A stretch of 64,000 nucleotides of DNA, taken from NCBI GenBank assembly GCA_004369045.1, contig ML213506.1, positions 1,597,559-1,661,558 of the forward strand. Direction: 5' to 3'. This document shows positions 31,235 through 43,932 of this stretch, piece by piece. Source of the stretch: Heliocybe sulcata. Taxonomy: Eukaryota; Basidiomycota; Agaricomycetes; Gloeophyllales; Gloeophyllaceae. Within the stretch, counting starts at the first letter, position 1; every line of letters begins with the position of its first letter. The translations under genes were made by a program, and so were the position numbers. The notes beneath the pieces are model-generated. The model searched no databases, was not told the DNA's origin, and worked only from the letters and a program-made list of their open reading frames with translations.

Positions 31235-33304
31235 ATGTCGGCTAGACCACCTCCCGCACGGCCGCACATTGGCGTGCACTCGAGCTATTTCTCCTCGCAC
31301 TCATCTGGCGCCGCAGACTGGGCAGAGGACGATGCTTGGGATAGCGGCTCCGATTCCGAATCGCAAAATCCATCCACGTCCAGCAACAACTGGAGTAGGT
31401 CACCTGTACTATCCAGCCCGAAGGCGTCTTCATCGATGACAGCGCCTAAGCCAGTCCCTCGGCCAACGCTCAACAATTCATCTTCCACGCTTGCATTCTC
31501 CTATACACACGTCAGCGCCCCCAGCCCCAGTTCCTACTCTCACAAAGAGGAGAACCAGATACATAAGCATGGTTGGACAATCGTCCGGAAATCCAGTGAT
31601 CAGCGCGAGAGGAGAGGAAGTGGTAGCCATGAGAAGGAAGGTGAGATTGGCGGAGAGGTGGATGTAGAAGGGGAGATGGTTTTAGGCGACATGGAACCGG
31701 AAATCATAGAGCATATTCCCTTCAGGCAAGACCAGGGCACAATCAGAGAGGACGTTGACGAAATCGTTAACGGTACTGACAGAGCCCCTCGTCCGTATTC
31801 TCGCGACCCTCATCCATAATACAGATCCTCTGCACCTGATTAGTCGGCGTCTGGGCAAGGCCAAATCCGAGGATCCCATTTCCGGGCGTGCTTCACCCGA
31901 AGGAAATCAGAGTCCAGAGCGATTACAGCGAGAGCGGTCAATACGGACGAACCGCCGCCACAGGTTCGTTAATTGCCTGCTCCAGGAGGACATCAATATT
32001 GGTTCGTCCCCAATTGCCGTAACACCAGTGCCCCTATTGAGACTCTGTGAAGCTCAGCTCCGAAAGCTGGCGTGGCAAGGTATACCTAACGACCTACGGC
32101 CCATTGTCTGGCCCCTTCTTCTTGTAAGTGATTCAGTATGACCATAATATGGTACCTATTCAGTCTCTCATCACAACTAAAGGGTTATATGCCCTTGCCT
32201 TCCCCTCTACGCTCTTCCACTCTCAAACGAAAACGAGAGGAATATGCTTCCCTCGTCGAAGTGACCTTCGCTCGGGATAGGCGTGGTCTGGATCAGCAGA
32301 TATGGCACCAAATTGAGATCGATGTACCTAGGACAAGGCCTGGCGTGCGATTATGGATGCACGCCTGTACTCAGCGGGTGAGCCCATTTGCCTAATAGCG
32401 TCACAAGCGTGCACTGATTGTTCCCTGGCAGAGCCTCGAACGTATCCTGTACGTATGGGCTATCCGCCACCCAGCAAGTGGATATGTTCAAGGAATCAAC
32501 GATCTTGTAACCCCCTTCTTCCAAGTTTTTCTCTCAGCATACATTGGTACGTTCGGTCGTTTGCTGCATACGTCAAAGGGTTCAATATCGAGCGACTGTT
32601 CCAGAGACCGATGTGGAGGAGTTTGACCCGACTATCCTTCCTCCGAACGTGCTCAACGCCATCGAAGCCGACTCGTTCTGGTGCCTGTCACGCTTATTGG
32701 ATGGTATTCAGGATAACTATATCGCGGGGCAGCCGGGCATACACAGGAGTGTGAAGCGGATGGCGGAACTAGTTGCACGCATAGATCGTTCGTTTTCCCC
32801 GCCTTTCATCTTATAATTCTCGAACTTGGTCTGACTGGCGTATAATAGCGCCTCTTGCCGCTCACCTCGCTTCCCAGAACGTGGAGTTCATGCAGTTTGC
32901 CTTCCGGTGGATGAATTGCCTTCTGATGAGGGAGATTAGTGTCCGGAATACAATCCGTATGTGGGACACGTATTTGGTATGGATTCTATCAGCCTTCTGC
33001 CGATCCGGTCTCACGATCGTTGCAGGCCGAGGGGGCGGATGCTTTCTCGCAATTCCACCTATATGTCTGCTCTGCATTCCTTGTAAAATGGAGTGAGAAG
33101 CTGCGAGGGATGGACTTCCAGGTGAGCATGAATGGGTTCGCCTTGAACTGCGCTGACTTGGATCTCCAACAGGGCATTATCATGTTTCTCCAATCTCTCC
33201 CAACTCAAGGCTGGACCGACCACGACATCGAGATGCTCCTTAGTGAAGCCTTCGTCCTCAGCTCTACCTGGCACAATGCACAAAGTCATTTCAGTGGCAA
33301 CTGA
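31235..33304 (+). CDS. GYP1: TBC-domain Rab GTPase-activating protein (Gyp1/TBC1D22 type)
   Basis: This protein accelerates GTP hydrolysis by a Rab GTPase; in yeast Gyp1 acts on Ypt1 at the Golgi. The first 300 residues are disordered, Ser-rich and acidic. The TBC domain then starts LAWQGIPNDLRPIVWPLLL. The catalytic arginine finger lies in IEIDVPRTRPG and the glutamine finger in YVQGINDL. Further landmarks are FWCLSRLLDGIQDNYI, VEFMQFAFRWMNCLLMRE and IRMWDTYLAEG. The protein ends about 40 residues after the last domain helix (AQSHFSGN). The first intron is in phase, joining EIVN to DPLHLISRR across 31772-31821. The start at 31235 follows the reading frame and precedes MSARPPPARP, a likely disordered start. 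Confidence 0.9.
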
Positions 33305-33451
33305 ATAGATATCAACCGGGGTCGTGTACGCTTATTCTTGTTTTGAACGTTCGCCGGAACGTGCCAGAGCACCATACGGACGCCGGAAGAAGACAGCAAT
33401 AAAATAACACTTCGACATCAAATACATGGGACTACATGCTAAACGATCACT

Positions 33452-35723
33452 TCACTCCCACTGTCCCTTCACAAACTCGATCTCGCGAGTCAGAGCCTGA
33501 TTCAGCTGCTCCGCATCCTCCGCAGTCTTCACCCGCAACTGATACATGACCGCGTTACCCTCTTCGTGGCCAGTAAAGCTGATGATCTTGCTGCTTACTT
33601 TTGGCGTCATGCTCGCATAGATCTTGAAGTTCTGACAGAGGTATTCATGTGTCATTGCAAAGTTCGACTTCGAGAGACAAAGAACATACGATGACCACTC
33701 GTCCCGTACTCGTGTTTCGTAGCAACATCCTGCGCGAGTCGGTCTCTTTATGCTTCTTCAGCTTGAGGATGCCTGTATAACATAGGCGATTGAGTAAGTT
33801 CGCAGACGTGCCCTTCGCACTACACTCACCGACGCCTAAGTCGACCCATTTGCCCATCTCGTTCTCAGGATTCTTCATAAACCGGAAAACCTTAGTTTTC
33901 ACCGAATGCATCGTCTCCTCATCCTCCTCGCCCTGCCCCTCCTGATCATGGATACTGTTAGATTCTGTTCTCGCCGTATCTTGATCCTCAGAACCAGCAA
34001 CCGCCGGCTTCTCCTGACCCTCTTTGCCCTCATTCTCGGTATTCCCCTTGCCTTCTTCTCCCTTAGGCTGCCCGAAACCGAAGCTGGAGGAAGGAAACGT
34101 CAGCTTCGGGCCTGAGTCGCTGCCCGAAACTGTCCTAGGAGGGCTGCCAAAGCCGAAGCCTACAGGGTTGCCTATGCTGCCGCTTGGCTTGCCGAAACCA
34201 GCAAAGGTAGACGAGGTGGGTGTGCTTGTTCCCGAGCCGGTACCAAAGCTGAAGCCACCGCTTGGTGGCTGCTTCTCTGACTTAACTGGCGTGCTGGTTC
34301 CGAATGTTGAGGAGCCTCCGAATAGGTTCGCTGCGGGCAACGACTTGTCCTTGTCCTTATCCTTGTCAGCGTTCTTGGCGTTGCCGAAGTTGAATGTTGA
34401 TCCTGAGAAACTAGAGGGAGGGGTCTTCTTGTCGCCCGAAGATGGCGCAAATGAGAAGGCCGCAGGAGCTGCATCTGACTTGGTTGCTGCTGACGAACCA
34501 AACGTGAACGGGGAGGCAGGCTCTGGCGAGTCCTCCGACTTAGAATCAGAAGTGGGGGGTGCGGATGGGGTAAGTGAGAATGGAAGTTTCGAGGGTGCAG
34601 AGGATGTTCCCGCGGAGGAGGATGTCGGCGGTGCAGCTGGAAACGAAAACCCAGATGGTGGCTTATCAGTACTTGATGGTGTTGCGGAAATGGGGAACGA
34701 GAAACCCGAGGATTTAGTCGACGAGCTGCCGGAATCGACCTTCGGGGTAAACCCGCCGCTCGAGGTGCTCGGTGCCGTCATTGAGGACGTGAGCGAGCCG
34801 AATCCAGCAAAGCCAGTCGGTGGGGCAGGCATGGAAGTCGGCTTGTGTGGTTTGCTGTCCGCTCCACCCTTTGAGGTCGACGCTTTGGGCGCCTTCTCGA
34901 ATTCGGACTGTACAGCGATCCGTAATGAATTGTAGCTCTCCATGAGGCTCGCAACATCCACGAACGGGTCTTCTTCGACAGCCTTGGTGATGGCTTTCAT
35001 GAAGGACACATTCAGTCCACGTAATGACGTGTAGTATTTTAAGGCTGCTGAATCGTCGGTGCCATTAGCCGCCGGAGGGCTAGAGCCAGAGTTTGGAGTT
35101 GTAGAAGACGAGGCGGTAACCAGGAAGGCGGCGAATGACTTGGTGGCTGCGGATGCGGTGGAAGAGACAGGCGGCGAAGAAGAAGGGGGTGCACTGGACG
35201 GAGTCGGGAACGCGCTGAATTTAGGCGCGGCGGCCGGCTTCGCTGTATTGGTAGACGGGACTGGCGCAGCGAATGAGAAGGGCGTGGAACCGCCAGTGCC
35301 AAATCCGCTGAATCCTCCGAAACGCGTCGATGGCTGACGGAGGACGGGATGAGCCTGAATACGCGCCTGAGCGAGTGGACTTACATTCGACGCGGCGCCA
35401 TTCGTGGTGGCAGGCTCTGGTATTGCTGGCGCGAGCGCGGGTGTAGGTGCTGCTGGCACAGGAGCGACGCCTCCCATCCGCTTGGGCAGAGCCCGCATTC
35501 TAGCAGCCCAGTCAACACATTATACACGGAATACGATCGAGTACTCACTTTCTCCTGGACAATTCAGACTCTTCCGCCTTTACGAAGCCTCTGGGTATTT
35601 CCTGGCTTCTCTTTCTGTCACAATTGCATGATACGGTCCGCCATGGGCACTCACCTCTGGCTCTCCATCGTAATCGTCTTCGGCCTCCTCTCGCCTAAGT
35701 TGTTTCTCAGCGCCTCGCTTCAT
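33452..35723 (-). CDS. NUP2: FG-repeat nucleoporin with RanBP1 domain (Nup2/Nup50 type)
   Basis: A nuclear pore basket protein that helps importin recycling. The first exon starts MKRGAEKQLRREEAEDDYDG, the conserved importin-alpha-binding N-terminus. A second short exon gives EIPRGFVKAEESELSRRK, which then joins MRALPKRM. The large third exon (to about 33831) is Ser/Pro/Thr-rich with many FG, FGFG and FSFG repeats (for example GFSFGTGSG and FGFGSPPR). The C-terminal RanBP1-like domain, split by two introns, reads KTKVFRFMKNPENEMGKW, then ILKLKKHKETDSRRMLLRN, then NFKIYASMTPKVSSK. It ends EFVKGQWE. The gene is convergent with the RabGAP (147 bases between stops) and divergent from the MGA2-like gene. 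Confidence 0.92.
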
Positions 35724-36092
35724 GGTGAACGCGTCGAACAGAGTTTCGGTTGTGGCAGAACGCGCCGAACACGCTGCTGAGCAGAAAGGAGCGGAGTCAC
35801 AATATATTGCCATTTGTAGATGTATTTCTCCCACGCAGCGTGACTCTCAGGACCGATCCCAAAATACAGAGTCCAGAAATTCATCCCCTACTCCTCGTTC
35901 TGTATACAAAGCTGATAGAATTGCTGGCGCATATCTTGCCTGTGAGCGGTTAGCAGTTCAGGACGATCGCATCGCGTCGCCTAATAGAAGAGGCCGTGGA
36001 CTGGGCACCTGGCATTTGCCGACAGTTCTCACATCGCCAGAACGTGGAGCTTAACTGTTTGGCATTTAGAATCTCCTCTTCACCTCCTCGTC
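35724..36092. promoter_or_regulatory. divergent promoter region
   Basis: Start codons of NUP2 (minus) and the MGA2-like gene (plus) are 369 bases apart, so this stretch must contain both promoters. Open frames within it have no coding character. No clear TATA box was seen. Confidence 0.55.
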
Positions 36093-39000
36093 ATGTCCTC
36101 ATCCTCCGCCACGGCAGCGGGCTCCCGCTCTCCCTCGCCAACGACGCCTGAAGCATCCGACGGTCCTGAACCCATGGTCCTGCGCGGCGACGCGGATGTG
36201 AACTCATGGCGCGACTCCTTGGCCAATGGTGCATCTATGGTTTGGGAAACCGAGACCGGTCTATATCCCGACGGTTCGAAGCGGGGCGACGAGCGGATAC
36301 TCTCCTTGAATGAGCTTATTCATACTCATGTCTATGACGAGTGCGTTCCCGTCCTGCCCTGCAATACCCTGTCTTTGACCCCTCTTTCTCTGCGTAATCC
36401 CAGGCAGTCGCTCTTATCTGCGCTAGACTCCAGTGGTTTGCAGCAGGCTGCGGTATCTGACGTGTCTAGCACGTCTTCTCCCTTGCTTCCCACAGCTGCG
36501 ACATCACAACTTGCCCAATTCACGGATATGCTCGCTTCTTCTAACTCTGATATCCCTTTGACAAAACCAGTACCCCCACCAACACCCATGACGCGCAAAC
36601 GCGAGGCGTCCGCGGCCACGGACAGAGTAGTCTATCCCATGAAGGAGTCATGTTACAAGTGAGTGGCTGTCTGGATTTGCTGTCGCCGTCCCGAACCCCA
36701 TTTGTCCTCTAGCCTGCCGATCATCATACCAAGTATCCCCGAAGGAGGCACTAAGTCCCGAGTTGAGACGCAAGTGCGCGTGACGATTGACTTGGCATAT
36801 GCGAGTTCGTCCTCTGGGGAGCCCTTTAAGTACGACAAGATCGGCTCGTGGAAGTGGCTAAAGCTGCCGCAAGGCACTTCGACAAAGCGACGAACTCGGA
36901 AGGAAGGCAAGATAGGTGAGTGATACCTCCGCTTGTCCGAGTTACTTGCAGCTGACGCAGAGTGAAGACCCTCAACCCGATGACATACTCCATCTCGCAG
37001 TTGCCGTGACATGCGCATCACCTCCTCACAGTCAAGTAGTCAGTTGCTCAAGCTGTCGAACGCGTGAAGCAAAGCGGGTAGCGCGTAAAATAGCCGCCCG
37101 TGTACGGCCTGTCAAGTCGGACTCGGAATCCCCAGACGACCCCAGTGGACAACCGAGGCAGCCGAAACATGAAGACACGTCCAGCATAATCCAATTCAAC
37201 TGCCCTGAGGTCATCGACTTCTCGCATGGCACTGCTATCTTGCCCATGCGTATTACTTGCTACTGCCGGCACCATCGCGAAAAGGTCGGTTTTCATGTGC
37301 ACTTCAATATGATCGATCATATCGGGAGGATTGTGGGCTCAGGGACTACGCATCCCATTATGATCACCGATGATCATAAGAGCACTAACAAGCAAGGATT
37401 GGCGAATGAAAACCAGGAATGGGGCCAGATCGGTCAAGAGGAAACCGAGGCCAATGGAGGGAAACGCAAACACGGTGGTTCCAGGGATCCCTCGGTTCCA
37501 TCTAAGAAGCGGGCAAGGGCGCAAGAAAGCTCGGCGGACGTCTCCTCCAACGTTTCTCGTGCGGGCAGCGTAAGCGATCTCGCTGCGCTCTCGCCCTCCT
37601 TCCCTCCGTTCATGAGTACTGCTGCACCTCTCTATACCAACAATGCCTTCCTTCTTGGCTCCGATGCGTCGGAATCCGAGACCTACCTGCCGTCGCCTTC
37701 CAGCTCGCATGCGTCCTCCGCAGAACAGATCCCGGAGATATTGTCTGCTCTCGATCCCCCTGCACCTTCCTTGCGGCTACAATCCGCGACTTCCTCGCAA
37801 ACTGCCATCTCGCCGTCTTTTCTACCTACCGCCCCGCCTTCGCCTATACCACAGACGACAATGCAAGTGCAGCCCATGCCGATGCTTGCCCCACCATCTA
37901 TGCCCTTTCTCTTCAACTTTAATCCTGACCCACGACCTCCTCTCACCAGTTCTCCTCCACCGAAGATACATCGTCTTATACCGGCTTCGGGGCCAACGTA
38001 CGGTGGCATTGAGGTCACGGTGCTTGGGATGAACTTCCACCCTTCGATGCAGTTGAACTGCGTATTTGGCGATGCTGTTGCGAGCTCTACGCATCGGTGG
38101 AGTGATAATACGCTGGTTTGTGTGTTACCGCCGAGGGTGACTGCTGGAGTGGTCGCTGTGTGGTTTGACGGGATCGAGAAGGATGACTCGATGCCTCCTA
38201 CTATGTTTACGTACGTGGACGAGTCTGATCGAGCTCTGTAAGTGGCTATTGTTCGGTCATACGGGATGTCTTGTTTGACGTGCCCTTCAGGATGGAGCTT
38301 GCCCTGCAGGTGGTCGGTCTCAAGATGACTGGCAAACTCGAGGACGCTAAGAACGTGGCTATGCGTATCGTCGGCAACGCAGGCAACGATGATTCGCAAG
38401 GTGGTGCGAACAACTCTGTGCCTATGCAGGTTGCTGCCCTTACTGCGTTATCACACGCGAGCGCTCCGCGCGACATCGAGCGCCTTGTGATCAATTTCCT
38501 TTCCATCCTTGATACCCCGGGCGACAATGGTCTCGGTATTGCGGTGCGCAAAGCCATCTCGCACCAGACCTCCAGCGGTCAGACTCTCTTGCACTTGGCA
38601 ACCATTCTGAAGCTCCCAGGCCTGGTCCAGTTCCTGCTCGAGCACGACATTGATCCGGATGTGCGCGATCGGAACGGGTTCACAGCAGCACACTTCGCCG
38701 CCATTGCTCCGTCGAAAGAATGTCTCCGGCTACTTGTCCGCGGTGGCGCTGCTCTGGATATTGTTAACGTTGGCGGGGAAATACCGGAAGAGATCGCTCC
38801 TCCCGATCTCTTTGATGACCTGTACGCTGAAACGGACAGCGATCGTGAGTGGGGGTTCCCTGGGAACCGGGAGGACGAGGAAGCCGTATGGGGTGATGTC
38901 GAAGACGACTCGTCGGAAGAAGAATCTCGCACCAGTGCTAAACGCCCGGCTCGCCGATCGTCTGCTGGGAAGACCACTGAATCTCATGGGAAAGTCCTCA

Positions 39001-39877
39001 CTGCACCGGCTCCGGTTACTACTCAGCCCAAGTTGCCGAAAAAGCTGGAGGAGGGGGGAGTGGATGAGAAGCAGGCGGCTTCTTTGGTCAATATGATACA
39101 ACGGACACTGGCCCAGTTTCAGCCCGCGCAAGGTATCATGCCACATGTCCCGAATCTGCATATCCCTGGTATGCCTAACGTCCCGTGGGCGGCTCTCCCT
39201 CAGTTGCCGGTGGTCTTCCCGGTCTACGTGCCTATCCCTGGCCTGGCTAGTTTTTTGAGTGAGCATCGCGGCGACGGCGACAACGAGCAAGAGAAGCGCG
39301 AACAGCCACGAGTGCCATTGGTTCCTTCCATGCACGAGTGGCTCGCAATCTTGGAGCGCTGGACAAGACAGAACACTGCTCGACCGGAGGTGGAGGAGAA
39401 TCCTCCACCTGCGTACAGCCCTCGGGATGTGAATGAAACGTCTGCTGATAAGAAAGACGCCTCGGAAACATCGGTCGAAATCCAAGCTTCGTCCAGTACG
39501 ACGCGACCCGAGAAAGTTGGTACTCGACGACTGAAGCACGAGGCTACGGCCGCTCCTGTACTCGCTGAAGAGGTGCAGTCATTCACGTATAGGTCAACCA
39601 GGAAGGGTCCCCGCAAGCGGAGCGATAAACGTAAGATCTGACCATTCGACAAATGAATCACTCGCTAACAAATCCTTCACACAGACGATCGCATGTTGAT
39701 TTTATTCTGGATCCCTATGTTGATATGTAAGTAATTTCGGCCTGACCCAGAGAGGTCCTTTCTGATGTTGATTCAGGTGGATTCATATGGGCATTCTTCA
39801 CCGTTATGCGCATCGGCATCCATGTCCTGAGGAGCACTCTGCCAGCTAGGATGGGCATACGTTTCATAGGCGCATAG
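36093..39877 (+). CDS. MGA2: Spt23/Mga2-type membrane-bound transcription factor
   Basis: In yeast these factors sit in the ER membrane, sense lipid saturation, are cut by the proteasome, and switch on the fatty-acid desaturase gene. Parts in order: a disordered N-terminus; a Rel-like DNA-binding region (QVRVTIDLAYASSSSGEPFK, with CSSCRTREAKRVARKIAAR and DTSSIIQFNCPEVIDF); a long Ser/Pro linker; an IPT/TIG domain (IHRLIPASGPTYGGIEVTVL to VWFDGIEKD); ankyrin repeats (GQTLLHLATILKLPGLVQFL and NGFTAAHFAAIAPSKECLRLL); an acidic linker; and a C-terminal membrane helix. The last two introns (from about 39632 and 39726) join to give MLILFWIPMLICGFIWAFF and a stop at 39875-39877. A shifted acceptor would give a less hydrophobic end, so I chose this one. 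Confidence 0.88.
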
Positions 39878-40212
39878 CCGATGCATCGGACAGTTCTCGT
39901 ACAATAATCTCTGTATTGTTATTGCTTCCTCTTTGTTATCGAGATGCGCACTGTAGTCGTTCGGATTGTTCGTTCTGGATACTGATTGTTATGTAGTCTT
40001 ATACTGGATGGCTGTATTTAGCTGAATCTGTACGCTTTCCGTAGCTTAGGGCTTCGAGTCTGGACTCGATCGTAATATGAATTTAAGCAATGTGGCTTTC
40101 GAAGAAGATGAAGCAGAGCGATGGAGCCGATAACAATTCAGACATTCAGATAGCCTTTCTCTCTCCACATGTGGTCTAGGTTCTCCAGCTACTCCCGACG
40201 CCAATTAGTAAC
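39878..40212. other. intergenic region between convergent genes
   Basis: A stretch of 335 bases, T-rich at 39900-40020, where the 3' ends of the MGA2-like and REC114-like genes must lie. Nothing else was seen. Confidence 0.5.
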
Positions 40213-41687
40213 CTAGAGCGACGGAAAACAGACTCCGATGGAAACACGGACCAACTGTAAGAAACCTTCTTCCCTGATGACTTGACCGACTAACTCTTGC
40301 AAGTCCGCTCGAGGCAGTTTGTACAGTTCTGGCACTTCGCGCAGGGACGCCATGAGCTGTGTGCTGGAGCTACCTTCGTAACCGGCGGAAGCCGCGGGTG
40401 CCTCAGGAAGGTCGCTGGATCGCGGGAGACTGGGAGGAGGTGGTGGTGGTGGCATCATTGCAGAATCGCTGTTCATGGAGGAAGGCGAAGGGTCAGACAT
40501 AGGCAGTCCGCGTTCGTCACTAGAAGGCATAGACATGGGAGCAACATTGAAAGGGCCATTTGATAGAGGCAGAGCGCTGTGATGATGGTGATCGCCAAAG
40601 GCCATAGTCGAAGTCACTGTAGCTTCCAACGAAGGTAAAGACTGGCCGGCAGGAAGTGGCTGAGGTACTCCGATCAATGATGGAAGCGACGCAGACATAG
40701 ACGGCAAGGCAGCGGCAGCAGTACTCTCTTGCTGAGATGAAGGCATACTATTTTCGTTGGCAGGAGGAGCTTGAGACTGAGTGGCAGTGGCGTTACTGCC
40801 TACATTGTGAGATATCACAGAAGGACGGGAATGCGAGGTTCCATGCGGATGACCGGAGGCATCAGGAAGGACGTGATGATCATTGTTTGTCGGTTCTGCG
40901 CCTAAGGTGGAACTTCGATAGACATGGGACCTGGCATCAGCAGTGGACACAGTCGTAGTTCCTGTGACAGGAGCATGGCGGCCAAGGAGCGGAGATAAGT
41001 CCTGGTCAGAGAGTTGGACCTGATTAAAGGACGCAGTCATCGTCATGCTGCGATTGAGTACTGGGGCAGGGTTCGCTTTGCACGGACAGACGCTGCGGAT
41101 GGCATGTATGAATTCCGAAGCAGCCGCAGAGGTTTGAAAATTGATCTGAAAGCGACGGTAAACCTATAAAAGTGTTAAATCACGCTTCGAGGCTTAAATT
41201 GCGTGATCAAGCGAACGGGAGTTGCACCCGGCGGGACGACGCGCGGGTGGAGGTAACGGATTCCGACCATAGTATCCCGGTAGACCGCCTTCAAAGGAAG
41301 ACTCTGAGCTTGATTCTCTGACTGCAGCAATCGATGGCCTTGAAGAGATGAGTAGGAAAGCAAGTCCAAGTCTTCCTGTAGTCATGTCATGGCTCCAAGT
41401 GCTTGTAACCGGTCACTCGGACTCACGAACGTAACCTCGCTTTGATCGACATCCATCGCATCGGCACCAGCGCTCATAGACCAGAGTATACGCAGTCTTA
41501 CGGATTCGAGCTCGCCCCGTGCAGATTTCCTGGTGTCGAGTACTAAACGGATAACAGGATTTGTGAAGTGCTGCCATTCTGCTCCCGCTTCTGCTCCTTG
41601 CGAACCGCTGTTCGTCCGTTGAGTGGGATATGACCGAGAATATTTCATTATCGCATGCGTAGCTGTTGCAGTGGTGCTGTGAGCCAT
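40213..41687 (-). CDS. REC114: REC114-like meiotic recombination protein (tentative)
   Basis: At least three exons on the minus strand. The first starts at the ATG at 41687 (a TTG lies upstream in frame) and ends VTF. An intron joins it to EDLDLLSYSSLQG. A second intron of 53 nt (GTTCGC to TTATAG) joins GATP to VYRRFQINFQTSAAASEF and on to IRSVCPCKANPAP. The next 230 residues are disordered. The C-terminus is a helix pair, ELYKLPRADLQELVGQVIRE followed by EGFLQLV. A PH-like N-terminal domain ending near CPCK, a disordered middle and a short helical C-terminal domain are the layout of REC114, which with MEI4 promotes meiotic double-strand breaks. The match is from memory of weakly conserved motifs. 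The 3' end is unsure: splicing after LQL would give VTNWRRE and a stop near 40180. Confidence 0.55.
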
Positions 41688-42209
41688 CTCGCAGAGCTTC
41701 AAGCTTCAGAGGGTGAAGGAAAGAAGCAGATCTATAGCAGTAGCCAGGTGCGCAAGAGGCCTTTTCTGACTTCTACTTGTTAGCGGCTATTAGCGGGCGC
41801 CCTCGCGGGCTGAAGCTGACGTCCTCTCTCTGTATAACCACCATCTACACGAGCAGAGCACCGATATTGCTCATTCAAAGGCCGTAGTCTGTGCCTTCTA
41901 GTTCCATTGAATACTGCAAGAATACTCAAAGAATACTGCCTGTATTTGGGACACCGCCTTCGTCGACGGCAGCTACATTACCGAGACCCGGAGAGAGGAT
42001 CAGGCAGCACGGTTTGTATATCCGTCAGCTTGGAACGAGATTAGGTCTTGACAGATTGCGGCAGCAATCTCGTTGGAATCTCAGGTTCGTACACGGTAGA
42101 CAAGACCAAGAGGGACTCCAGAGTCTCCGCGCTACCACCTCTTGTCCTTGCATAGCATCCTCATATTCCTTGATCACGCTATCCTAGAGTCCAAGGTCTA
42201 TTGCCTGTC
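41688..42209. promoter_or_regulatory. divergent promoter region
   Basis: A stretch of 522 bases between the divergent REC114-like and MATH/BTB start codons. The in-frame TTG at 42201 upstream of the BTB ATG is not taken as a start. No ORF here has a motif and no clear TATA box was seen. Confidence 0.5.
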
Positions 42210-43932
42210 ATGGAGCGCCTTGAGGACGACGTCTACAGCTCGGACGGCATAGTCTCAAAATTCAAATTGAATGGCGATGGCCGATCACTTTCCGATCCCT
42301 CCTCTCATGATTACGAGGAGCTCATGTACTCACCTCCGTGCGGGTATGGCTACCGCTTTGGGCTGCAATGGAAACGTACTGGGTTCACCAGGCATCCCTG
42401 GATATACATGGATGCATACGGAGTGAAGCAGACACTGGGCAAGCTGACGGTGACAATCTCGGCTGAGAGCGCGTCAGGGCCCCCACCTCTATTCCTGCCT
42501 GACGCCGGCCGACCCATGAGCACGGGAGGGTATGCAGTATCACAATTATGCATCTCGAAAACAGTCATCCTCAGGCCGCCCTTCGCAGTTTCCCATCTTG
42601 CCACGATGAACGTACTTGGAACTAATCTATCCCGTGTCACACTGTCATTCAAGGTTGCCACGCAGCACCCTCCCCAGCAGGCCGATGTCGAAGCCTCTAT
42701 AAGCACTCATGTCACGACTGGCTTGAGGAACTCCCTGCAAGCATCATTGGACGACGGTGGCTTCATTGACACCAAACTCTATGCGTTCTCCTGTCGGTCA
42801 GTCTCTGGGCAGGTTTCCCGAGCCTTGCCCGTCTACGCTAGCAGCGCCGCCCTCAAATCCAAATCCACATACTTTGAGACCAGTCCGTATTCATCTGTAC
42901 CACCCTTTGTTAGTCGGTATCTGACCATATGTTCTCAGTGTTCTCGCGTTCCTATTTTACAGAGTCATCTACGGATGAGCTCGCTGGTAGTGCCGCGCAA
43001 GGAGAACTGCATTGCTCAGCGGACGAATATGACTATGATTCTGATAGTGACCTTGACTTGATGGATGACGACACTGACGGTAATCGTGCGGATTCCAGTG
43101 AGTATCAGCTGCATGTATCCATTTGTGTTGACCCACCAAACATTAAGGCACATCATCCGAAGGACGAGGCCTAGGCAGGACTGTCTGCATTAAAGATATT
43201 GCTCATAGAACGTTCGTCGCCTCAATTCAATTGGGTTACGGATGTGCTCTGACTTTTTTTGTATAGTCTGAAATCTTTTACTTGGTACTGCTATACAGGG
43301 GAATTGATGTTTGCCCCGTTCAAGTCCGGCATTCTCGACCAAAAGAGAACAGATTCTGCACAGGAACCAGCTGCCGCCCCGAAGACGCCGTCCTGTTCTC
43401 CCAAATCAATGTATCGATTGGCTGACAAGGTCAGTCGGGTGACAAATGAACATGCTATGTTTGATATCGATGACCTGCGGGCGCCTTAGTACGGCATAAC
43501 GGAACTCAAAGATCGCGCATTCGAAGAGATTCGGAACAGACTAACCGTCCACAACATTCTAGACGAGTTATTCTCAAGTTTTACCTCCCGGTTCGTAGGC
43601 TGAGTCCCGACATGCGGAGAAGAGATAGGCTCATACCTTCACCCTTTGACAGGTATGACCGCGTCAGGCAAATGGAGATCGACTTCGTTTGCGGAAAGCT
43701 TGATGCTCCGGAAATATCAGAGGGGCTGCCTCGTATAGTGGCTGGTTTCGCCACAGACACCTTCCGACAACCGAACTTCGCGGTACTGTCGTCCCTCATC
43801 CAGAAGCTGATGGAGCGGAGAGCTAGACCGAACTACTGGCTCGCGGGTTCATCCAGGCACGCAATGGACGATGTATTCATCCCAGAGGAGCGTCAAGGAC
43901 GCAGAGTATCCGCAGATCTCTTCGAGTTCTGA
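42210..43932 (+). CDS. MATH/BTB domain protein
   Basis: Such proteins bind substrates with the MATH half and a cullin-3 ubiquitin ligase with the BTB half. The N-terminal 180 residues are MATH-like: GYRFGLQWKRTG, WIYMDAYGVKQTLGKLTVTI and RVTLSFKVATQHP. The BTB domain follows: RALPVYASSAALKSKSTYFE, joined over the first intron to TMFSRSYFTESSTDEL, an acidic insert, then TVCIKDIAH, LKSFTWYCYTGELMFAPF, MYRLADK and YGITELKDRAFEEIRNRLT. A BACK-like helical region ends the protein. There are five introns; all join in phase. A small exon (43176-43209, RTVCIKDIAHRT) is only about 34 nt. Agaricomycetes have expanded BTB families, so the target cannot be guessed. Confidence 0.85.

Noticed and set aside
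34024-34935. 303-codon open frame on the plus strand
   Set aside because: It is the antisense of the NUP2 FG-repeat exon. Its composition is the mirror of the Ser/Pro/Gly repeats and it has no motif of its own.
37683-38399. 238-codon open frame on the minus strand
   Set aside because: It lies antisense to the IPT domain and linker of the MGA2-like gene, where the sense frame has clear conserved motifs.
41156-41180. Very short 20-nt intron in the REC114-like gene (GTGATT to TATAG)
   Set aside because: It is below the size at which introns are spliced. The 53-nt alternative with a GTTCGC donor gives a better protein join.
42201-42209. TTG start upstream of the MATH/BTB ATG
   Set aside because: Nuclear genes rarely start at TTG, and the in-frame ATG at 42210 is only three codons further.
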